The position numbers and the translations under genes are program-made. Shown piece after piece: positions 1 to 5,568 of a stretch of DNA of 23,032 nucleotides; the stretch's first letter is position 1; each line of letters starts with the position of its first letter. A model generated the notes under the pieces. The model ran no database searches. It saw only the letters and a list, made by a program, of their open reading frames with translations, and was not told where the DNA came from. Source of the DNA: a virus; IMG/VR virus record IMGVR_UViG_3300025083_000243, positions 1 through 23,032 of that record; one strand, written 5' to 3'.

Positions 1-115
1 TACACACGTTAAGAAACTCGTACTTCTCTTTTGTGTCAACATCCTGGGCACATATCACATGGATTTTGGTAGCATCCAATGCATCTGTCTCTATGTCCAT
101 TGCAACTACCTTCAT
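1..115 (-). CDS. DNA polymerase, N-terminal fragment (cut by window edge)
   Basis: Only the first 38 codons are inside the window, read leftwards from ATG at 115. The translation opens MKVVAMDIETDALDATKIHV. The D-I-E triplet (D7, E9) near the start, followed by an acidic residue and a 'TKIH' stretch, matches the exonuclease motif I of T7-type family A DNA polymerases (T7 gp5 begins with a DIE motif and has TKFH in the same place). The role would be replicative polymerase with 3'-5' proofreading, working with the primase-helicase encoded just upstream. Its ATG overlaps the TGA of the preceding 70-aa gene (ATGA at 115-112), so translation is probably coupled. The polymerase domain itself is not visible, so a stand-alone exonuclease remains possible. 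Confidence 0.75.
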   Translation of the reverse strand, partial: MKVVAMDIETDALDATKIHVICAQDVDTKEKYEFLNVC

Positions 116-324
116 TCGTTACCTCGATCCATCCATGTCATCCATAGACATAAACCTAACTCGTAAGGCCACACGACAGCTTTAAATCTCATAGAATTAG
201 CATCTCTTGGTGCTTCAAGTATAATGTGTATGGTGTTCATCAAGACGTAGTGATTGACAACACCCAAGAAATATATCCCTGCTGCTGTGTACACTAACGG
301 ATCATATTCTAGTAGCTGTTCCAT
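112..324 (-). CDS. Hypothetical small protein (70 aa) between helicase and polymerase
   Basis: This 70-residue protein begins at ATG 324-322, which shares one base with the TGA of the primase-helicase (TGATG). A good Shine-Dalgarno GGGGAG lies 5 nt upstream, inside the helicase's last codons, which favours this ATG over the in-frame TTG three bases earlier. Residues about 10-38 are mostly hydrophobic (LVYTAAGIYFLGVVNHYVLM...), so one membrane-associated segment is possible; the C-terminal part is rich in Trp and Met (WMTWMD). No known family is recognised. Its position suggests a replication-linked or accessory early role, but that is inference from context only. Confidence 0.7.
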   Translation of the reverse strand: MEQLLEYDPLVYTAAGIYFLGVVNHYVLMNTIHIILEAPRDANSMRFKAVVWPYELGLCLWMTWMDRGNE

Positions 325-1955
325 CAATACTCCCCATATTTTTCTGATAGGGTAAAGCTATCAGTGTTAAATTTAAGTTGACCTGCGTATCCTGTAGGAC
401 CTACTGGTCTGTTCTTTGTGACTAACAACTTAGTTGTATTCCTTTCGTCAACATCCTCTGACATCTTATCTCTTTGTAATTCTACAACAACGGATGCTCT
501 TTGTTCTATCATACGGCAGTACTTAACAGCACCATCATCATTTGTATGTCCGATTGTTACAATGCCTACGCCTAACTCAGCTGCTAACTTAGATAATCTG
601 ACAGATAGATCAGCAAGGAATTGCTCTTTGCTTTCATCGCCACCCATGTTGGCTGCTATGTCCTGTATAGGTTCAAAGAATATGTACTGAACACCACAAG
701 CCTGTGACAGGTAACGTATATGCCCAAGTATGTCAAGTGGATCGTCCTCGTCATTCAAAAAGAACTGATATAGCCTCTCATCTTTGGTTAACTTAACGAT
801 AGCATCTCGTACTCTCTGTTCAGCACCATCCTGAGCTATTAAATCCTTGCGTGTTAGGTTCTGGTTCAATTCGTATGACACCAACCCAAGTAATGAACGT
901 AACTTTGTCTCTTCCATGTGCCATGCTGCAATGTTTATCTCAGGGTGGTTCGTTAGTATGTGGTACTCAAGGTATCTCATGAATTCTGTCTTACCTATAC
1001 CAGTCTGAGCCTTGAACAATGTGAAGTGTCCCTGCATAAGCCCCATACATAGGTCGTCGAACTCCTGGACGCCTGTCTCTACATACACATGGCTCTCACT
1101 CGTGTTGTACATCTTTAAGAACTGATCCGATGTATTGATTATGTTTTCAGGTGTGTACTTCTTAGCATTAAACCATGCATTGTAAAATTCTTTTCTTGCC
1201 CCTGCCTCAAGGAACTCATTAGCATCCTTGTATTTGTCATGCTGCACCCTGTAAACTTTATTAGGGTATAGGTTAGCTATGCGTTGAGCTACAGCATTGC
1301 CTTGTTCATCATGTTCTATCGACAGTATGATCTTATTGAATGACCCTAACCAATCGGCTGTCTTAGTCCATAGCTTATTACTTGGGGTAGCTGATGGTAG
1401 TGACACAAATGCTGATGAATATTTCTCTGAGTTACACATTTGGTATGCTGACATGGCGTCTAGCTCACCCTCTGTTACAGTTACGATCTTACCTGAACCT
1501 GCATTCCATAGGTTCATACCGAATAGTTCATCTGACTTTAGGTTGGTAGCTCTAAACTCTTTAGGGAAAAACCTAGTCTTGATACCGCCTGATGGGTAAG
1601 GGTATTCCTGCTTAACCTCTTTGCCATTGCTATCTACATATGTCTTGACACCATAGTGTCTCATTGTCTGATCATTGATAGACCTAACAGTCCTATAGAC
1701 AGGTGTCAGTACCTCGGTAGGCACTGGCTTAATGTTTGTTTGTTGTTGGTTCATATCCCAATCGTCTTTCTCTTGTTCTTGCCCCATGACAGGGTATGTT
1801 TCTGATGCCCACTCAAACTTTGTGTCCTTTGTTCTAGGGTACACCCTCTCGCAGCTATGACACCTACCTGAACAACTCTCTAGGTTGTAGCTGAAGGCAT
1901 CGGTGCTGCCACAGTCTTCGTATGGACATTCTTTGTGGCTTAACCAATTGCTCAT
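324..1955 (-). CDS. T7-like bifunctional DNA primase-helicase
   Basis: This 543-residue protein makes RNA primers and unwinds DNA at the phage replication fork, like T7 gp4 (566 aa). It has an N-terminal zinc-binding domain (C10, C15, C32, C35), a TOPRIM primase core with TEGELDA at 161-167 and HDEQG at 215-219, and a RecA-type helicase domain with Walker A QTGIGKT at 317-323. Further on are a Walker B-like hydrophobic strand (QYIFFEP), the 'IVTIGHTND' strand that matches the T7 helicase motif 3 region, and a C-terminal 'KNRPVGPTGYAG' segment equivalent to T7's arginine-finger/DNA-loop region. The start at ATG 1955 is chosen over an upstream in-frame ATG at 2000 because it puts the zinc ribbon at the N-terminus and forms an ATGA overlap with the previous gene. 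All key residues look intact. Confidence 0.95.
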   Translation of the reverse strand: MSNWLSHKECPYEDCGSTDAFSYNLESCSGRCHSCERVYPRTKDTKFEWASETYPVMGQEQEKDDWDMNQQQTNIKPVPTEVLTPVYRTVRSINDQTMRHYGVKTYVDSNGKEVKQEYPYPSGGIKTRFFPKEFRATNLKSDELFGMNLWNAGSGKIVTVTEGELDAMSAYQMCNSEKYSSAFVSLPSATPSNKLWTKTADWLGSFNKIILSIEHDEQGNAVAQRIANLYPNKVYRVQHDKYKDANEFLEAGARKEFYNAWFNAKKYTPENIINTSDQFLKMYNTSESHVYVETGVQEFDDLCMGLMQGHFTLFKAQTGIGKTEFMRYLEYHILTNHPEINIAAWHMEETKLRSLLGLVSYELNQNLTRKDLIAQDGAEQRVRDAIVKLTKDERLYQFFLNDEDDPLDILGHIRYLSQACGVQYIFFEPIQDIAANMGGDESKEQFLADLSVRLSKLAAELGVGIVTIGHTNDDGAVKYCRMIEQRASVVVELQRDKMSEDVDERNTTKLLVTKNRPVGPTGYAGQLKFNTDSFTLSEKYGEY

Positions 1956-2197
1956 AATATCTGATCCCAATAATCTTGTGTAAACATGTCTAAAATGCAC
2001 AGTATCTCCTTAGATGTCAATGACTTTAAGTCCACCGCCTTTCGACTATCATTATTGTATGCCTCAGTGATAGCAAACTCAGGCACTCTTTCAACTACGA
2101 ACTGGTGTTCTTCCCAATAGCCTATACCATCCTGCCAAACCTCACCGAACACCTCTAGTTCTTTAGTGCCTCTCATTATGTATGTTCTGTATTCCAT
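1952..2197 (-). CDS. Hypothetical protein (81 aa) upstream of primase-helicase
   Basis: An 81-residue protein starting at ATG 2197; a purine-rich GGGAATAAAAT run precedes the start. Its TGA overlaps the primase-helicase ATG (ATGA at 1955-1952). The sequence is acidic, with many aromatic residues (YWEEHQF, DYWDQIL) and no Cys cluster or membrane segment. The N-terminal half (residues 1-40) has the alternating hydrophobic pattern of a small beta-rich fold and the C-terminal third (SLTSKEILCILDMF) looks helical. I do not recognise a family. Location in the replication operon is the only functional hint. Confidence 0.72.
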   Translation of the reverse strand: MEYRTYIMRGTKELEVFGEVWQDGIGYWEEHQFVVERVPEFAITEAYNNDSRKAVDLKSLTSKEILCILDMFTQDYWDQIL

Positions 2198-2241
2198 TTA
2201 TTTTATTCCCTACTCTTGACAGATGTAAAAATGTTGATACC

Positions 2242-2403
2242 CTAGGGCTTGTCCCTGACAAGGGTTCTATAGGTTAATTCTTTAAGATAACTATAGTCTT
2301 CTTCTATATCATCTACTGTAGGCATCTTATCCAACCATACAGCATCATCTATTTCTTTGATTAAATCATCATGGTATTTATGTAATGGTGTATCTTTAGA
2401 CAT
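2242..2403 (-). CDS. Hypothetical small acidic protein (53 aa)
   Basis: A 53-codon frame from ATG 2403 to TAG 2242. It overlaps the end of the preceding 79-aa gene by 8 bases and has GGAG 7 nt before its ATG, both typical of the other genes in this operon. The product is acidic and hydrophilic, with runs such as DDLIKEIDD and DDIEEDY, and is probably helical. No family is recognised. A short inverted repeat (2248-2253 with 2257-2262) lies in its last codons. A 44-bp gap to the next gene follows, the largest in the operon. Confidence 0.6.
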   Translation of the reverse strand: MSKDTPLHKYHDDLIKEIDDAVWLDKMPTVDDIEEDYSYLKELTYRTLVRDKP

Positions 2404-2635
2404 CTAACAGCTCCATACTATCTGAATATAGATTACAGTAGTCTAACCTTTTAGTATCAAACATATCTATATTTATTAGTTGTTCCAGTACACTACCATC
2501 ACTCAGTTCAACGTAAAGTGTACCCCACTTGTCATATACGTGGGTTACATCCTTATCTGTCATCCCTTTGGGTAACTCAACGTATGCATGGGCAAAGGCC
2601 GTGTAACTTCCTTCAAGTTTAAGTGTATGGTTCAT
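2396..2635 (-). CDS. Hypothetical protein (79 aa)
   Basis: A 79-residue protein beginning at ATG 2635 (MNHTLKLEGSY...). This start forms an ATGA overlap with the preceding membrane-protein gene and is preferred over an in-frame upstream ATG at 2650 that would lie inside that gene. Sequence features: alternating hydrophobic residues with Gly/Tyr in the first half (AYVELPKGM, WGTLYVELSDGS), suggesting a small beta-sheet fold, and an acidic C-terminal tail. No family recognised. Part of the tightly packed early operon. Confidence 0.68.
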   Translation of the reverse strand: MNHTLKLEGSYTAFAHAYVELPKGMTDKDVTHVYDKWGTLYVELSDGSVLEQLINIDMFDTKRLDYCNLYSDSMELLDV

Positions 2636-2790
2636 AACACCCACCCCCATACTAGAGTTAACGCCAAGCTAAACGTGTACATGACACCAATGGCTGCGAA
2701 TGCTAGTGTTAGGTATACCAATGCTGTCATAAGCCTATCCTTTCGTTGTTCTTTCAGTTTATGTTCTGTTGTATTAAAGTACTTGCTCAT
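2632..2790 (-). CDS. Small membrane protein (52 aa)
   Basis: A 52-residue protein from ATG 2790 (MSKYFNTTEHKLKEQRKDR...). The start is chosen because it overlaps the previous stop as ATGA; a longer in-frame version from 2814 would extend into that gene. The first 20 residues are charged and basic, and residues about 21-52 are almost entirely hydrophobic (LMTALVYLTLAFAAIGVMYT, then LALTLVWGW). This predicts one long or two short membrane spans with the basic end inside the cell. Its early-operon position argues against a classical lysis protein, though a holin-like or host-membrane-modifying role cannot be excluded. No family recognised. Confidence 0.65.
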   Translation of the reverse strand: MSKYFNTTEHKLKEQRKDRLMTALVYLTLAFAAIGVMYTFSLALTLVWGWVL

Positions 2791-2993
2791 TTTGTATTCC
2801 TCTCTTTGACCCATAGTCTTTTAAGTTTGTTATTCCTACCGCCTTTTGCACCTGTCTCCTGTCTATTCCTTTGGGCTGTCCATTGGTCACCCTCTTTGTA
2901 GGTTCTTATGTTGAATACTTCACGCATTCTTTTGTTCTCTTGCTTGCATACCAGTTCATGTGCAAGCCGTAGCCTATCTTCAACGTCCATCAT
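2787..2993 (-). CDS. Hypothetical basic protein (68 aa)
   Basis: A 68-residue protein from ATG 2993, with a full Shine-Dalgarno AGGAGG ending 7 nt upstream; this decides the first of two adjacent ATG codons as the start. The ATG overlaps the stop of the preceding 50-aa gene (ATGA). The C-terminal half is strongly basic (RNRQETGAKGGRNNKLKRLW), which could bind nucleic acid. No domain is recognised. It sits between two other tiny genes in the early operon. Confidence 0.68.
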   Translation of the reverse strand: MMDVEDRLRLAHELVCKQENKRMREVFNIRTYKEGDQWTAQRNRQETGAKGGRNNKLKRLWVKERNTK

Positions 2994-3142
2994 TTGCTTA
3001 CCTCCTGGATTTGATTTGTTATTCCTTTGATTGCCTCATACCTTTTGACAACTTGTAAGGCTTCCGCCTTTGTATCTGTTGTCTCATAACATACTACAGC
3101 CCCAGTCTTATTGCTTATTGTATTTACTTTGTATGTATTCAT
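2990..3142 (-). CDS. Hypothetical small protein (50 aa)
   Basis: A 50-codon frame from ATG 3142 (MNTYKVNTISNKTGAVVCYE...) to TGA 2990, fitting exactly between the zinc-ribbon gene (one base gap after its TGA) and the next gene (ATGA overlap). A GAAGGGAAA purine run lies just upstream. The pattern of a beta hairpin (residues 1-20) followed by an amphipathic helix (TKAEALQVVKRYEAI) is seen; such small beta-beta-alpha proteins are common in phage early regions. Function unknown. Confidence 0.62.
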   Translation of the reverse strand: MNTYKVNTISNKTGAVVCYETTDTKAEALQVVKRYEAIKGITNQIQEVSK

Positions 3143-3143
3143 T

Positions 3144-3326
3144 TCATTTTCCCTTCTCTAAATACATTTCCACTGTATTAACTCTGTATCCACACGTCAA
3201 ACATTTCTTACGGCGTTTAAATGATGGGTAGCCTACCTTAAAATATTCTCTTGTGTCAATTACTTTTAGCTTACGCCTATAGGATTTGACTAAACACTCA
3301 GGGCAATAGCTTAAAGATTTATTCAT
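3144..3326 (-). CDS. Stand-alone zinc-ribbon protein, NrdR-N-terminus-like
   Basis: A 60-residue protein with two CXXC knuckles (C8/C11 and C42/C45) around a basic segment. The order C-P-x-C, then VIDTREY (22-28), then RRKKCLTCGYR (38-48), then NTVE closely follows the zinc ribbon of NrdR, the repressor of ribonucleotide reductase genes, where VIDSR and RRRxCxxCGxRFTTxE occur. NrdR is about 150 aa and carries an ATP-cone after the ribbon; that part is absent here, and the next gene follows immediately. It may be a small DNA-binding regulator; an Ogr/Delta-type phage activator is the alternative, but that family has different cysteine spacing. Start ATG 3326 overlaps the methyltransferase stop (ATGA). 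Confidence 0.75.
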   Translation of the reverse strand: MNKSLSYCPECLVKSYRRKLKVIDTREYFKVGYPSFKRRKKCLTCGYRVNTVEMYLEKGK

Positions 3327-4429
3327 TTTACTTGCTCCATATAGCTTAGAATGTGGGCTATCACATCGACAGTGAAGCCGTTGCCTAGCATCTTGTACCT
3401 TTGGGTATTGCTAACGCCTTCAGTGTATCCATCTGGCACTGTCTGAAGACGTTCGCATTCTATTGGTGTTAGCTTACGCCATGTCATATCTTCAACTAGT
3501 ATGCTATCCTTAGTTACTGTGGTTAGACAGTTAGTCTTATCATCTTCTCTAACCTCAATCCTTTGCTTTAATGGTATGGATTTATCATGATCTTTACGAG
3601 TACCATTTTCGTCTAGCCTACGTCCAACCATACGCCCACCTTTAACCAATACTTTAGGTTCTCTATGACCACCACCCATCGTCGTTAGGGTTGGTGCTTT
3701 ACCTTCTGGATGGTAAACTCTTTTGATAGACTGGTTGCCGTTCAAGTCAGCATCTCCGACGTGACACAAACCATTAGGGCTAAATACTAGTTGTCGCCTA
3801 TGCTTTTCAAAGTAACTCTTTAAGTTACCACCTTTAAAATAGTTTGCATCAATACAGTGAGATTTTTCTCTATCTGTTACACCATTTTCCAAGATATCTT
3901 TAAGGACTACGCCTTTATCTTTAGGTTGCTCAATGCCTTCAATGTTAGTCCAATAATACCTCTGCCTATTTTGTGCTGACACCAATGCACTATTGATTAG
4001 ATGCTTATTGACTACGCCTAACGCCTGTTCAGTATGGTGCGTGATGTACTGCTCGAAGTCAGCTTTCATCTTTACATTTTCCATAAGGAATTTTGCATTT
4101 GGATTTGCTTCTAGTACATGCTGTATAATATCCAAGGTTACCCAAAACAGTTGACCTCTATTGTCTCTGTCACCTAGCCTAGCCCCTGCCATTGACCAGG
4201 ACTGACAAGGGAAGCCCGCCACAATTAAATCTATAGTTGACCAATCAACGTCCCACTCTCTCCACTTAGTAACGTCGCCTAGTGGTATTGTGTCAGGGAA
4301 ATTCTTTTGAGTAATGATTGATGCATACTTGTCCCACTCAGCAGCATAATATTTTTCTGGCCTAACGCCTAACGATTTAAGGGCTAGTTGCGTGCCTGAC
4401 ATACCATCAAATAAACTTAATACATTCAT
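3323..4429 (-). CDS. DNA (cytosine-5-)-methyltransferase
   Basis: This 368-residue enzyme transfers a methyl group from S-adenosylmethionine to C5 of cytosine in DNA. Conserved motifs appear in order: motif I LSLFDGMSG (4-12, cofactor binding), motif IV GFPCQSWS (72-79) with the catalytic C75, motif VI MENV (116-119), motif VIII QNRQRYY (153-159), a variable target-recognition region about 160-315, motif IX-like RKLTPIECERLQ (318-329) and motif X LGNGFTVDVI (348-357). The core looks complete and active. No restriction endonuclease is next to it, so it is an orphan enzyme; protection of phage DNA from host restriction is the usual explanation. It is part of the early operon, with ATGA junctions on both sides. 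Target sequence cannot be read from the protein by eye. Confidence 0.95.
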   Translation of the reverse strand: MNVLSLFDGMSGTQLALKSLGVRPEKYYAAEWDKYASIITQKNFPDTIPLGDVTKWREWDVDWSTIDLIVAGFPCQSWSMAGARLGDRDNRGQLFWVTLDIIQHVLEANPNAKFLMENVKMKADFEQYITHHTEQALGVVNKHLINSALVSAQNRQRYYWTNIEGIEQPKDKGVVLKDILENGVTDREKSHCIDANYFKGGNLKSYFEKHRRQLVFSPNGLCHVGDADLNGNQSIKRVYHPEGKAPTLTTMGGGHREPKVLVKGGRMVGRRLDENGTRKDHDKSIPLKQRIEVREDDKTNCLTTVTKDSILVEDMTWRKLTPIECERLQTVPDGYTEGVSNTQRYKMLGNGFTVDVIAHILSYMEQVK

Positions 4430-4614
4430 TTTAGTTCTACCTCTTTAATAATAAATAAAGCTTTATCCACATTGAGTATATCGTCAACATTCCATAGCCT
4501 ACAGTCTTCAGCTTTGTCTGATGTTCTTAAAATTTGGGTAGCATATACTTCATAACCTTCTCTATAAGCTTGTATAGCATATGATTTTTTATATGTTTGT
4601 ATTTCATTATTCAT
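4426..4614 (-). CDS. Hypothetical protein (62 aa)
   Basis: A 62-residue protein from ATG 4614; its TGA overlaps the methyltransferase start (ATGA at 4429-4426) and its start is one base after the previous gene's TAA. Sequence: a Tyr-rich N-terminus (YKKSYAIQAYREGYEVYATQI) then an acidic middle and a hydrophobic end (KALFIIKEVEL). Mixed alpha/beta, no Cys, no membrane span. No family recognised. The tight coupling to the methyltransferase suggests co-expression. Confidence 0.68.
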   Translation of the reverse strand: MNNEIQTYKKSYAIQAYREGYEVYATQILRTSDKAEDCRLWNVDDILNVDKALFIIKEVELK

Positions 4615-4615
4615 T

Positions 4616-4921
4616 TTATTTAATCCCTTTTGTTGTTACAAATTCTAGCAATTCTTTAAAGCTATCTGTTTCAAAATACATTGTATGATCATCACTATTG
4701 CCATTGTAACTGTTAGCTGTTTGCACTGTAAACCTTGGCAATAAACCTTTATCAGAACCTATAATATTTTTAGTGTTTAATTCACGTTCGGTTGTTTCGT
4801 GGCTATCAATCCAAATATGCCAACCATTAATTTGATAGCTTGGCAATGCATCATTGTTATAGCTTGTACATTCCCAATTGTTAGGAATGTTTAGATCTGT
4901 TGTGTATGTATTCCAATCCAT
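4616..4921 (-). CDS. Hypothetical protein (101 aa), first gene of the early operon
   Basis: The first gene after the leftward promoter. The start is placed at ATG 4921 (MDWNTYTTDLNIPNNWECTS...) with an AAAGAGAAA ribosome site about 7 nt before. The longer in-frame ATG at 4975 lies upstream of the -10 element (4954-4959), so it would not be on the transcript. The 101-residue product is rich in Trp, Asn and Ser, with short strands (YQINGWHIWIDS, PRFTVQTANS, HTMYFETDS) and a final helix (FKELLEFV), suggesting a small beta-rich soluble protein. No family recognised. As the first early gene it may be a host-takeover protein, which is inference from position only. Confidence 0.7.
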   Translation of the reverse strand: MDWNTYTTDLNIPNNWECTSYNNDALPSYQINGWHIWIDSHETTERELNTKNIIGSDKGLLPRFTVQTANSYNGNSDDHTMYFETDSFKELLEFVTTKGIK

Positions 4922-4945
4922 TTTATTTCTCTTTCTGTTTTGGTT

Positions 4946-5062
4946 ATTGACACAATATAAATGTAAGGTTTTCAATATGTCAACCCATTAAATAAAATAA
5001 ATCATAATTAATTTCATACTATATAATGCATAGATAAAACGAACGTGTCCTATTGTGTCAAT
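4946..5062. repeat. 11-bp perfect inverted repeat pair around the early promoter
   Basis: ATTGACACAAT at 4946-4956 and its exact reverse complement ATTGTGTCAAT at 5052-5062 flank the leftward promoter. A 10/11 match of the second copy is found again at 5559-5569 overlapping the other leftward promoter's -35. The left copy touches the -10 and predicted start region, so it could be an operator. The repeat also contains TTGACA/TGTCAA, so part of the similarity may reflect promoter sequence. Confidence 0.4.
4954..4983 (-). promoter_or_regulatory. Leftward sigma70-type promoter of the early operon
   Basis: On the minus strand, TTGACA (4983-4978), an 18-bp spacer and TATATT (4959-4954; 5 of 6 consensus). 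The predicted start is near 4947, leaving about 25 nt of leader before ATG 4921. Its position directly before the first leftward gene supports function. Confidence 0.75.
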
Positions 5063-5173
5063 CTGTTTGGATCATCCTTGGATTTGTCATGGATATCAGT
5101 GGGTTAAATCCATTTGTATTTACTTGGTGTCATTGCCCCGACAATCTTTAAGCATCCCTGTGTCATTCCTACA

Positions 5174-5199
5174 ACACTGCGATGGATTTACCACAGTGT
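5174..5199. repeat. Inverted repeat ACACTG...CAGTGT
   Basis: Six-base arms (5174-5179 and 5194-5199) separated by 14 bases that contain a smaller TGG/CCA pair. It could fold as a stacked hairpin or act as a two-half-site operator. It lies in the non-coding region left of the predicted small RNA. Confidence 0.4.
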
Positions 5200-5207
5200 G
5201 ATACTTT

Positions 5208-5247
5208 TGCAACTACCTAGGGTGTAACATTTGTGCAACACTAGGGT
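5208..5247. repeat. Imperfect direct repeat, iteron-like
   Basis: TGCAACTACCTAGGGT (5208-5223) is repeated as TGCAACACTAGGGT (5234-5247), differing by two inserted bases in the first copy. The copies are spaced 26 bp start to start. Two copies are too few to call iterons, but they lie in the non-coding region next to a G-rich hairpin. Confidence 0.45.
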
Positions 5248-5326
5248 ATTGACCAAGGGGGCTTGGGGGTATCCTTCTATATGTACATTGTACCAAAACA
5301 TTTTCTAAGGATTTTCTTAGGCATGC

Positions 5327-5363
5327 AAAAAGAAACCCACCAAAGGAGTTAACCAATGGTGGG
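5327..5363 (-). terminator. Intrinsic terminator of the predicted leftward small RNA
   Basis: On the minus strand, CCCACCA (5363-5357 complement side) pairs with TGGTGGG (5342-5336 side) across a 14-nt loop, followed at once by TTTCTTTTT (5335-5327). The uridine run is present only in the leftward direction, so the element acts on minus-strand transcripts. It isolates the upstream promoter from the early operon. Confidence 0.75.
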
Positions 5364-5480
5364 CTGCATGTAATATCTGTATGGGTGGTGGTGCCTACAG
5401 TAGAATCTGGACGTGTCCCTAAGCTCTACCGTAAGTACCTTGCGTAGACTACCAAGCTTAGATAAACATTAGAGTAATGG

Positions 5481-5519
5481 ATTATACCTTGGTATAGCTA
5501 TAGTATATATACTTATACC
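5481..5519. repeat. AT-rich palindrome cluster
   Basis: Overlapping dyads: TATACC-TT-GGTATA (5483-5496), TATAGCTATA (5493-5502), the 12-bp palindrome AGTATATATACT (5502-5513), and GGTATA (5491-5496) with TATACC (5514-5519). It lies in the initially transcribed part of the leftward small RNA. Candidates are an operator array, a cruciform, or a DNA-unwinding element. Confidence 0.5.
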
Positions 5520-5528
5520 GCCTGGCGG
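5518..5528. promoter_or_regulatory. GC-rich 11-bp dyad just after the leftward start site
   Basis: CCGCCTGGCGG is a perfect dyad (5-bp arms, one central base) in otherwise AT-rich DNA. It covers about +6 to +16 of the leftward transcript from the perfect promoter. It could be a repressor operator, or form a 5' stabilising hairpin in the RNA. Confidence 0.45.
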
Positions 5529-5539
5529 CTAGTAATGAA

Positions 5540-5568
5540 ATTATACACCTTATTCTTACTTGTGTCAA
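5540..5568 (-). promoter_or_regulatory. Perfect-consensus leftward sigma70 promoter
   Basis: On the minus strand TTGACA (5568-5563), exactly 17 bp, then TATAAT (5545-5540): all 12 consensus bases with ideal spacing. Start expected at A5533. It is 570 bp upstream of the early operon's own promoter and separated from it by an intrinsic terminator, so its main product should be the short RNA. Confidence 0.8.

Larger units (their letters stand above)
4984..5326. other. Non-coding control region, left half (possible origin)
   Basis: No supported gene lies here. From left to right the stretch holds an AT-rich block (4984-5040), an inverted copy of the 11-bp repeat (5052-5062), an inverted repeat ATGGAT/ATCCAT (5089-5094, 5108-5113), two TGTCATT-containing motifs (5126-5134, 5159-5167), an ACACTG/CAGTGT inverted repeat (5174-5199), a direct repeat pair (5208-5247), a G-rich hairpin CCAAG-GGGG-CTTGG (5253-5266) followed by a second G5 run, and a CTAAG/CTTAG inverted repeat (5305-5320). 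Such a cluster between divergent operons fits a replication origin or regulatory hub, but no defining initiator sites are recognised. Confidence 0.4.
5327..5533 (-). ncRNA. Predicted leftward small non-coding RNA (about 205 nt)
   Basis: The region lies between a perfect-consensus leftward promoter (start expected near 5533) and a strong leftward intrinsic terminator. It has no open frame longer than a few codons. The predicted RNA would begin with a GC-rich mini-hairpin (CCGC-CAG-GCGG, 5528-5518), then an AT-rich palindromic part (5519-5483), then a domain closed by a 7-bp stem CTAAGCT/AGCTTAG (about 5461-5418) enclosing a smaller hairpin, and end with the terminator stem. It does not look like a tRNA (no T-loop TTCRA or matching acceptor stem). 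Function is unknown; regulation of host or phage mRNAs, or control of replication, are possible. This is inference from promoter, terminator and structure; no RNA family is recognised. Confidence 0.6.

Noticed and set aside
418-1599. Open frames on the plus strand opposite the primase-helicase
   Set aside because: They lie antisense to a gene with all expected motifs and show no domain or ribosome site.
2248-2262. CTTGTC-CCT-GACAAG hairpin as a terminator inside the early operon
   Set aside because: The nearest uridine run is about 17 nt beyond the stem, and it lies in the last codons of a gene; kept only as a short inverted repeat.
5031-5061. Second leftward promoter from the TTGACA at 5061-5056
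   Set aside because: The best -10 at 17-19 bp spacing (TTTATC, TTATCT or TATCTA) matches only three consensus bases.
5357-5374. AAAGGAG followed by an ATG (MVGCM peptide) on the plus strand at the terminator
   Set aside because: Only five codons; the bases are explained by the minus-strand terminator loop and stem.
5380-5462. Possible tRNA in the control region (GGTAGAGC and a GGCACCA end on the minus strand)
   Set aside because: No acceptor stem complement for the supposed 3' end, no TTCRA T-loop and no proper D or anticodon stems.
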